From assembly GCA_031257655.1 (NCBI GenBank), contig JAIROF010000099.1, positions 1 through 13,784 of the forward strand: a stretch of DNA of 13,784 bases, written 5' to 3'. Below the pieces are notes generated by a model. That model saw nothing but the letters and a program-made list of their open reading frames with translations. It did no database searches and had not been told where the DNA came from. The translations under genes were made by a program, and so were the position numbers. This document shows, one piece after another, positions 1-10,201 of the stretch; position 1 is the first letter of the stretch; each line of letters starts with the position of its first letter. This stretch comes from Prevotellaceae bacterium. GTDB taxonomy: Bacteria > Bacteroidota > Bacteroidia > Bacteroidales > UBA932.

Positions 1-1
1 G

Positions 2-5512
<5,511 letters not shown>

Positions 5513-5516
5513 AATA

Positions 5517-5526
5517 GCATATATGC
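5517..5526. promoter_or_regulatory. GCATATATGC palindrome, possible operator half of the intergenic region
   Basis: This perfect 10-bp palindrome lies 4 bp after the stop of the methylase/helicase gene. It contains the same GCATATA / TATATGC half-sites that recur as a spaced dyad at 5687-5703, just before the XRE gene. The shared half-site suggests a common DNA-binding protein, possibly the XRE regulator. Being short and AT-rich, it could also be chance. Confidence 0.35.
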
Positions 5527-5531
5527 GATTA

Positions 5532-5615
5532 TTTATGCTAAAATAACATTTCATCAAGTTGCTTATGTTCACTATGTTATGTTTGCATGCTTAGTATTTA
5601 TGCTACTTTTATGCT
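5532..5615 (+). repeat. Three TTTATGCT direct repeats in AT-rich gap
   Basis: The octamer TTTATGCT occurs at 5532-5539, 5597-5604 and 5608-5615, with a related CTTATGTT near 5562. All lie upstream of the predicted promoter at 5624-5656. The gap is much more AT-rich than the flanking genes. The repeats could be regulator or replication/transfer protein sites, but spacing is irregular and no function is established. Confidence 0.4.
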
Positions 5616-5623
5616 GAATACCG

Positions 5624-5656
5624 TTTGCAGATACGCTAATAAAATACTACATTTGC
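5624..5656 (+). promoter_or_regulatory. Bacteroides-type promoter for the XRE-DUF1896 pair
   Basis: TTTG at 5624-5627 (-33 element) and TACATTTGC at 5648-5656 (fits TAnnTTTG exactly) are separated by 20 bp, the usual Bacteroidota spacing. A transcript would start near 5662 and leave a leader of about 55-60 nt before the ATG at 5720. This gives the two small genes their own promoter, separate from the methylase/helicase transcript. Confidence 0.7.
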
Positions 5657-5686
5657 GCTGTTTTATAGCGATATTTTAATTTTTGA

Positions 5687-5703
5687 GCATATAGCCTATA
5701 TGC
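5687..5703. promoter_or_regulatory. GCATATA-GCC-TATATGC dyad, candidate XRE operator
   Basis: Perfect 7-bp arms flank a 3-bp centre, placed between the predicted transcription start (about 5662) and the regulator's start codon (5720). A symmetric site in the leader of a small XRE gene is the classic arrangement for negative autoregulation. The half-sites recur at 5517-5526. The binding partner is inferred from position only. Confidence 0.5.
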
Positions 5704-5719
5704 GTATCAACATGACAAC

Positions 5720-6013
5720 ATGAGAGTAAAAGAGGTAATAAAAGAACGGGGGCTGACCGTGCAAGAAGTAGCTCGGAGAATTGGCATCAAAGCGCCCACG
5801 CTAAGCCGTGCTATCAACGGCAACCCGACCGTTGAAACATTACAAAAAATAGCCAATGCACTTGATATAAGCGTTTCTGAATTAATAGAAAAGCCGAAGT
5901 ATTTAGCCAATGTACAGACATGCCCTTACTGTGGTGGTGAGCTATACGCTAGAGTAAGCGTAACCAAAAATTTGACAAGAATTTCAGCATCAAAAAATCC
6001 TAAACAAAAGTAG
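5720..6013 (+). CDS. Small XRE-family HTH regulator with C-terminal CxxC knuckle
   Basis: This 97-residue protein has a Cro/CI-type helix-turn-helix in residues 1-58: LTVQEVARRIGI, a recognition helix around APTLSRAING, then TVETLQKIANALDISVSELIE. A tail at about 69-76 reads CPYCGGEL, a single CxxC pair like half a zinc ribbon. Proteins with one HTH_3 domain are DNA-binding repressors or activators, usually dimeric. The lone CxxC could bind metal only if two chains share it. The ATG at 5720 is preferred because the ATG at 5712 runs into a stop after three codons. A consensus promoter and a dyad lie just upstream, suggesting autoregulation. The DUF1896-like gene follows after 2 nt, so the two are probably cotranscribed. 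Its targets in the element are unknown. Confidence 0.85.
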   Translation: MRVKEVIKERGLTVQEVARRIGIKAPTLSRAINGNPTVETLQKIANALDISVSELIEKPKYLANVQTCPYCGGELYARVSVTKNLTRISASKNPKQK

Positions 6014-6015
6014 CT

Positions 6016-6516
6016 ATGGCAAAGAAAAAATACACCACCGTAGCCGAAGTCGCACAGGCGATAGGGCTAAACTACTATGCGTTGAGCCTGCTGGAGTACT
6101 TAGAGCAGTACCACCCGGACTTAGCGCTGGACTATGACTTCATCGTGCAGCGTGCCGACATAGCAGCGCAGCACGCGGCAGACTACGTCAAAGAGCATGG
6201 TAGCACCGACGCGCTAACGCAGCGCGAGGCGAACAACAGCGCCTACGAAATCCTCACCTCCGGGTTAGAATTCTCGGAGCATAGCATAATATTCCATATC
6301 GTAGATAATTATTACTACGAAAAAGGAGATACGCACAAATCTGAGGAGGTGCGGTCGATAGCCATAGAGCTGCGCCCGCGCCTCAAGAGCATATTCGCCA
6401 AGTACCCCACCGACGATCCGGAGTTCACAGCCAGCTGTGAGTACGACCGGATGGTCGAAAAATTGACAAAAAAAATAGAAAGGCTGCTGCAAAAGCGGGA
6501 TGAGTTGCCGTTTTAA
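6016..6516 (+). CDS. DUF1896-like protein of conjugative element
   Basis: This 166-residue soluble protein has no signal peptide or membrane segment. Its pattern matches DUF1896 as known from Bacteroidales mobile elements: YYALSLLEYLEQYHPDLA with RADIAAQHAADY, then AYEILTSGLEFS, then IAIELRPRLKSIFAKY, ending in EYDRMVEKLTKKIERLL. It is probably all-alpha with a charged C-terminal helix. The family's biochemical role is unknown to me. It commonly lies near the large methylase/helicase of these elements, as here, which supports the mobile-element reading. Start ATG 6016 is 2 nt after the XRE stop, so translation is probably coupled. A strong terminator follows 35 nt after the stop. Confidence 0.75.
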   Translation: MAKKKYTTVAEVAQAIGLNYYALSLLEYLEQYHPDLALDYDFIVQRADIAAQHAADYVKEHGSTDALTQREANNSAYEILTSGLEFSEHSIIFHIVDNYYYEKGDTHKSEEVRSIAIELRPRLKSIFAKYPTDDPEFTASCEYDRMVEKLTKKIERLLQKRDELPF

Positions 6517-6550
6517 CATGCCGACAAGAGATGGCTACAGCACAAGCAAC

Positions 6551-6597
6551 GCAACAAGAAAAAAGCCCGCATGTAATGCGGGCTTTTTTCTTGTTGC
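6551..6597. terminator. Strong bidirectional intrinsic terminator
   Basis: Perfect 22-bp arms (6551-6572 and 6576-6597) flank a 3-nt GTA loop. The arms carry a GCCCGC core and an A6/T6 tract, so RNA from either strand has a GC stem followed by U residues. It closes the XRE-DUF1896 operon and would also stop leftward transcription from the tRNA side. Confidence 0.92.
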
Positions 6598-6747
6598 AAA
6601 AACACCAAAACGTGGTACCATGCTTAATTTTTTCTTATCAAGAAAAGACAACCAAAAAAAATTCCCTCCCAATGCCGGAAGATGATACCTGAACAAGTGT
6701 GCAAATTGTGTGCAAATCACATGCGAAATTACTCCAAATTTGGGCGC
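6598..6747. other. Gene-free junction segment
   Basis: I see no convincing coding sequence here. It contains a perfect 7-bp dyad at 6630-6646 (TTTTCTT, ATC loop, AAGAAAA) and the direct repeats at 6697-6717. It sits between the operon terminator and the tRNA terminator, where the end of an integrated element would be expected. Confidence 0.5.
6697..6717 (+). repeat. Two GTGTGCAAAT direct repeats, possible integrase arm sites
   Basis: GTGTGCAAAT occurs at 6697-6706 and 6708-6717 with one base between, i.e. one copy per 11 bp, about one helical turn. Closely phased short repeats next to a tRNA 3' end are what arm-type binding sites of a tyrosine recombinase look like. No integrase gene is in the window, so this is inferred from position and pattern. 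Confidence 0.45.
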
Positions 6748-6780
6748 AAAAAAAGCGGGATGCTTTTTCTACATCCCGCT
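6748..6780 (-). terminator. Intrinsic terminator of the tRNA gene
   Basis: Read on the minus strand, the stem AGCGGGATG (6780-6772) pairs with CATCCCGCT (6762-6754) around a 9-nt loop, followed by a run of seven T (6754-6748). It starts about 24 nt past the tRNA 3' end, as expected for a monocistronic tRNA transcript. Confidence 0.85.
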
Positions 6781-6803
6781 GCTGCGCCGGCTTTCCGCCT
6801 GTG

Positions 6804-6878
6804 TGGGCCCAGCAGGACTTGAACCTGCGACCCCCTGATTATGAGTCAGGTGCTGCTAACCAGCTGAGCTATGGGCCC
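6804..6878 (-). tRNA. tRNA with anticodon CAT (elongator Met, or Ile2)
   Basis: The minus strand folds as a 75-nt tRNA. Acceptor GGGCCCA (6878-6872) pairs with TGGGCCC (6811-6805), with discriminator A at 6804. The anticodon stem CCTGA/TCAGG encloses the loop CTCATAA, and the T stem GCAGG/CCTGC encloses the loop TTCAAGT. The D stem is GCTC against CAGC, leaving a C-C pair at its top. The CCA end is not encoded (CAC follows). CAT with a CTCATAA loop fits elongator Met or the lysidine-modified Ile2 tRNA, which sequence alone does not separate here. An initiator is unlikely because the first acceptor pair is a normal G-C. Its 3' end faces the mobile-element genes. Confidence 0.95.
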
Positions 6879-6931
6879 CTCTTAAATGTGTGTCTTACCT
6901 TTTTCCTTGCCTTCGACCGAAAAAAGAGGGT

Positions 6932-6963
6932 GCAAATATATAGCTTTATATTTGAATTGCAAA
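6932..6963 (-). promoter_or_regulatory. Bacteroides-type promoter of the tRNA gene
   Basis: On the minus strand TTTG (6963-6960) is followed 19 bp later by TATATTTGC (6940-6932), an exact TAnnTTTG match. The tRNA 5' end lies 54 nt beyond the -7 box, leaving a short 5' leader for RNase P to remove. Confidence 0.75.
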
Positions 6964-7042
6964 ATTTTTTTTTGGAGGTTCCCATAGTAATCGCTCAAAT
7001 CAAAAAAATCCGAGTTCAGGCAGCTTACTGCCCGGCAAGCCT

Positions 7043-7051
7043 CCCCCCCCC
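7043..7051. repeat. C9 homopolymer upstream of dsbD
   Basis: Nine consecutive C sit about 25 bp upstream of the predicted dsbD -33 box. Such tracts are prone to slippage and can change promoter spacing in some bacteria. Here the tract lies outside the promoter core, so an effect is speculative. Confidence 0.6.
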
Positions 7052-7076
7052 GGGCGCTACAAATTTTACCCCTGCG

Positions 7077-7108
7077 CTTGTAAATATGAGAAATTTCATG
7101 TATGTTTG
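7077..7108 (+). promoter_or_regulatory. Predicted dsbD promoter
   Basis: CTTG at 7077-7080 (three of four matches to TTTG) and TATGTTTG at 7101-7108 (exact TAnnTTTG) are 20 bp apart. Transcription would begin near 7115, about 46 nt before the dsbD ATG. Confidence 0.6.
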
Positions 7109-7160
7109 AGTTTTGGCAATTGAGAGTTGCCGCCCAATCTAAACCAAATTTGTAGCGATA

Positions 7161-9272
7161 ATGATAAAAAAAATCAGCATTCGTTTTTGCGTTAGCCGGC
7201 TGAGGGCAAAATGTTTTGCCCTTTTGCTGTGTATGCTTGCCGGCGTTGCGCTGTCGGCAGAGGACATTCAAAAACCCGTCAGGTGGAGCGTGAGCGCCCG
7301 CAGGATATCGTCTGGCGAGGCCGAGCTGCTCTTTTCGGCTGCTATTGAGAAATCGTGGGTCGTTTACTCCGTGAGCGTACCCGAAGATGGCCCCCTGCCC
7401 ATTGCCGTAACGCTCGCCGAAAGCGACAGCTACCGTCCGGCAGGAGCGCTCGCCGAGCTGAGCGCGCCAAAGGAAAAGCACGACGAAATGTTTGACATGA
7501 AGGTCAAGTACTTTTCGGGCACGGCGAAGCTCTCACAGCGCGTTGCGCTGAGCGGCGCGGCGGCGAATCCCGTAGCCGTGTCGGGAACCATTGAGTACCA
7601 GTGCTGCAACGATATGCAGTGCGTGCTGCTCGACGATGATTTTTCCGTGCAGGTGCCGGCAATGCCGGCAATGCCGGCGGCGGCGGCAACAGCGGCAAAG
7701 CCTTCCGTACAGGCGCCGGGGACGCAGGCCGGACAAGAAGCCGGACAGGCGCCCGAGCAAGCCTCGGCGCAGGCCTCCGGTCAGCAGCCCGAGCCGGTTG
7801 CGGCTGCTGCTGCTGCCCCGCCCGGTCAGGCCGGCGGCGGCGGCGATCAGGAATCGCTGCTCCGCTTCTTTTTGCTGGCCCTGCTTGCGGGGTTTGCAGG
7901 CGTGCTCACGCCGTGCGTCTTCCCCATGCTCCCCATGACCATTTCGTTTTTCATGCGCGGCAACAGCCGCAGCAAGGGCGCGCGAAAAGCCGCCGTGTTT
8001 GGCGCCTCCATTATCCTGATATACGTTGCCATAGGCGCCATTGTTGCCGTTACCAAAACGGCCGACATGGCGAACGTCATCAGCGCGCACTGGCTGTCCA
8101 ACCTCATTTTCTTTGCCCTGTTCATCCTTTTTGCGGCGTCGTTTTTTGGGGCGGTAGACATCTCTTTGCCCTCCAAGCTCTCCAACAGCATCGACAGGCA
8201 GGCAGACAAGGGCGGATACTTCTCCACGTTTTTTGTTGCGCTTGCGCTCACCGTCATCTCCTTTTCGTGCACGGGGCCGTTTGTGGGCGCGCTGCTGGTG
8301 TCGGCGGCAACGGGCGCAACGCTCAAGCCCATCATCGGGATGCTGGGCTTTGGGGTGGCCTTTGCGCTCCCCTTTACCCTCCTCGCCCTCTTCCCCTCGG
8401 CGCTAAAGAAGCTCCCCAAGTCCGGCGGCTGGTTGAACACCATAAAGGTTACGTTTGCGTTCATCCTTGCGCTGTTTAGCGTAAAATTTTTGTCCCTTGC
8501 CGACCAGGCGCTGGGCTTCCACCTCATTTCGCGCGAAGTCTTCATCTGCCTTTGGGTAACGCTGCTTACGCTGCAGGGGCTGTACTTTTTGGGCAAGCTG
8601 CGCTTTGCGCACGACGACGAAACGCCCCGCGTGAGCGTGCCGCGCTTTGCGCTTGCCGTAGCCGCGCTTTGCCTTGCGCTGTACCTCTTTACGGGCTTGC
8701 TCGGCAATCCCCTCCGCTCGTTTTCGGGCTTCTTTCCGGCGCAAAGCGTAGCGGCAGCGCCGCAGGCAATAGGGGAAACCCCTGCGCCGGCAGGCAAATC
8801 GCCCGCCCTGTGCAGCCTAACGCCAAAGTACAGCAACCTCAACCTGCATGGCCCCGCAAACCTCCCCGCCTTTTTTGACGTGGAGGAGGCGCTCGCCTGC
8901 GCAAGGGAGCAGGGAAAGCGCCTGCTGATAGACTTTAAGGGGCACTTCTGCACAAACTGCAAAAAAATGGAGGGCGAAGTTTTTGCAAACAGCCGGGTGC
9001 AGGCCCTGCTTAAGGAAAAATTTGTCATTGCAGCCCTCTACACCGACGACAAAACGCCGCTCGCCGAAAGCGAATGCTACACCTCCCCGTTCGACGGAAA
9101 GCTGAAAAAAACCATAGGCCAAAAAAACCGCGACTACCAGATAACCGCCTACAAGGTAAATTCGCAGCCCTACTTTGTAATACTCGACGCCAACGGCGTG
9201 CTGCAAGGAACGCCGGTAGGCTACGTTTCGAGCCCGGAAAAGTTTATGGAGTTTTTGGAGGGAAATCCTTGA
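7161..9272 (+). CDS. dsbD: Thiol:disulfide interchange protein DsbD
   Basis: DsbD carries electrons from cytoplasmic thioredoxin across the inner membrane to periplasmic thiol proteins. All three parts are visible in the 703 residues. A signal peptide (residues 1 to about 33, ending near ALSAED) leads into a periplasmic N-domain with EYQCCNDMQC (Cys148/149 and Cys154). A long Ala/Pro/Gln/Gly linker spans about 165-230. The hydrophobic core has several membrane spans and the paired cysteines TPCVFPMLP (Cys252) and FSCTGPF (Cys370). The C-terminal thioredoxin-like domain has CTNC at 597-600. Every redox cysteine is present, so it should be active. Odd points are the double Cys in the N-domain and the unusually low-complexity linker. 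No cytochrome-maturation genes adjoin it in the window. It has its own promoter and no clear terminator. Confidence 0.95.
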   Translation: MIKKISIRFCVSRLRAKCFALLLCMLAGVALSAEDIQKPVRWSVSARRISSGEAELLFSAAIEKSWVVYSVSVPEDGPLPIAVTLAESDSYRPAGALAELSAPKEKHDEMFDMKVKYFSGTAKLSQRVALSGAAANPVAVSGTIEYQCCNDMQCVLLDDDFSVQVPAMPAMPAAAATAAKPSVQAPGTQAGQEAGQAPEQASAQASGQQPEPVAAAAAAPPGQAGGGGDQESLLRFFLLALLAGFAGVLTPCVFPMLPMTISFFMRGNSRSKGARKAAVFGASIILIYVAIGAIVAVTKTADMANVISAHWLSNLIFFALFILFAASFFGAVDISLPSKLSNSIDRQADKGGYFSTFFVALALTVISFSCTGPFVGALLVSAATGATLKPIIGMLGFGVAFALPFTLLALFPSALKKLPKSGGWLNTIKVTFAFILALFSVKFLSLADQALGFHLISREVFICLWVTLLTLQGLYFLGKLRFAHDDETPRVSVPRFALAVAALCLALYLFTGLLGNPLRSFSGFFPAQSVAAAPQAIGETPAPAGKSPALCSLTPKYSNLNLHGPANLPAFFDVEEALACAREQGKRLLIDFKGHFCTNCKKMEGEVFANSRVQALLKEKFVIAALYTDDKTPLAESECYTSPFDGKLKKTIGQKNRDYQITAYKVNSQPYFVILDANGVLQGTPVGYVSSPEKFMEFLEGNP

Positions 9273-9415
9273 TTTTTGGGTTTTTAGAGATTCCATTTAG
9301 CAAACTCCGCTTTTGCCTTAGCTCAAAGCGTTGATGTTGAGGTATTTAGAGATCCGCTTCTGTTAAAAAAACAAAAACCAACCCCAACCTGTGGAAGAGC
9401 ATCGCGCGAATTTTA

Positions 9416-9424
9416 TATATTTGC
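9416..9424 (+). promoter_or_regulatory. -7 element TATATTTGC before the small lipoprotein gene
   Basis: This is an exact TAnnTTTGC match 34 bp before the ATG at 9459. The -33 position has only a weak TGTG at 9390-9393 with 22-bp spacing, so promoter strength is uncertain. The 9273-9458 gap otherwise shows only two TTTAGAGAT copies near 9284 and 9350. Confidence 0.5.
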
Positions 9425-9458
9425 GCTCAAATTATAATTTGTCAAAAATAAAATAGCA

Positions 9459-9983
9459 ATGATTATGAAAATGAAGAAATTTTTTGCCCTGATGCTTATG
9501 GCAGCAGCTGCAAGCACCGTAATGGTTGCCTGCGATGGTGATGATGATAAAGACAAACCGGACACCTCCATTGTTGGAGATTATCAGGGTGGGAATACCG
9601 GATTAAAGGCCACCTATTTGGGTCAAACTTTCCCTATTCCCGGCGTTGGCTGGAGCATAAAAGCCCTTGCCAACGATACCATTCTCGTCACTACCGACAC
9701 CATATCGATATCGATGCTTAACGTAGCCTTCAGCATTAAGGCATACGGCAAGCAGGAAGCGGCAGACAGCGTATTGTATGGCGCTATTGCTCCGGTGCAA
9801 AACTTAACAACAGATTTTGGGAGTGTTACCCTTGATAGCGGCACGGTGAGCTATCGCTATGCTAACAAGACAAGTTTCGTTAGCGCAGCAGGGTCACTAT
9901 ATACAGTGACAGATACGACGACTACTCCGCCGACGTATGGGTCGCTACCATTTGCCGTAACGCTTACGGGCGCCAAAAAGTAG
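9459..9983 (+). CDS. Small surface lipoprotein of unknown function
   Basis: This 174-residue protein has an SPII signal: Met/Lys-rich start, hydrophobic stretch AASTVMVA, then Cys25. Mature residues CDGDDDKDKPD are strongly acidic directly after the lipid-bearing Cys, like the Bacteroidota lipoprotein export signal that sends proteins to the outer face of the outer membrane. The remainder alternates short polar and hydrophobic segments with many Thr, Ser, Gly and Val, consistent with an all-beta fold. The phrase IVGDYQGG early on recalls calycin-like secreted proteins, but I cannot confirm that. ATGs at 9465 and 9471 are equally plausible starts and change only the n-region. It lies between dsbD and the fucosidase gene, with no tight operon spacing to either. 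Function is unknown. Confidence 0.8.
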   Translation: MIMKMKKFFALMLMAAAASTVMVACDGDDDKDKPDTSIVGDYQGGNTGLKATYLGQTFPIPGVGWSIKALANDTILVTTDTISISMLNVAFSIKAYGKQEAADSVLYGAIAPVQNLTTDFGSVTLDSGTVSYRYANKTSFVSAAGSLYTVTDTTTTPPTYGSLPFAVTLTGAKK

Positions 9984-10024
9984 CGATGCTATGCCCGCAC
10001 AGCTTTGCGCAAAATAGCCATGTA

Positions 10025-10090
10025 GATGGCGCAGATAGTACAGATTTACGCAGATTTTAAGCGGTGTAAATCATAAAAATCTGCGCCATC
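10025..10090. repeat. Nested inverted repeat of the GCAGAT...ATCTGC intergenic type
   Basis: Perfect 12-bp arms GATGGCGCAGAT (10025-10036) and ATCTGCGCCATC (10079-10090) enclose a second dyad, GATTTAC (10043-10049) and GTAAATC (10066-10072). The internal CAGATTTACGCAGATT motif resembles short intergenic repeats found in many copies in some bacterial genomes. There is no T tract, so it is not a standard terminator, though its RNA could fold at the 3' end of the lipoprotein mRNA. A degenerate relative, CACAGATTGCACAGAT, lies near 12824. Confidence 0.75.
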
Positions 10091-10144
10091 CGCGTGCTAT
10101 TTCCGTACAAAACCATGCCGAGCGCAGCATGCGCTCTACATTCT

Positions 10145-10189
10145 GCATCATACATCATCTTGCATCATCTTGCATTCTTATCATACATT
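10145..10189 (+). repeat. CATCATCTTG tandem pair in fucosidase leader
   Basis: CATCATCTTG occurs back to back at 10153-10162 and 10163-10172, flanked by further ATCAT/CATAC variants. It covers the 5' leader just before the ATG at 10202 and explains why the frame happens to stay open upstream of that start. No clear promoter is visible between the lipoprotein stop and 10202. Confidence 0.6.
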
Positions 10190-10201
10190 CAACCTAACAT
10201 T

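Noticed and set aside
6947..6954. Rightward promoter TATATTTG for dsbD
   Set aside because: The -7 box matches but there is no TTG 19-21 bp upstream, and it overlaps the better-matched leftward tRNA promoter; 7077-7108 fits better.
6699..7109. Plus-strand frame of 136 codons across the junction
   Set aside because: It runs antisense through the tRNA, its terminator and its promoter, so it cannot be a normal gene; its start reads through the GTGTGCAAAT repeats.
7847..9028. Minus-strand open frame of about 393 codons
   Set aside because: Antisense to the conserved membrane and thioredoxin parts of dsbD; its product is rich in Ser/Arg/Lys with no domain.
10094..10201. Upstream GTG start adding 36 residues to the fucosidase
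   Set aside because: The extension is encoded by CATCATCTTG-type repeats and would bury the SPII signal peptide that starts cleanly at 10202.
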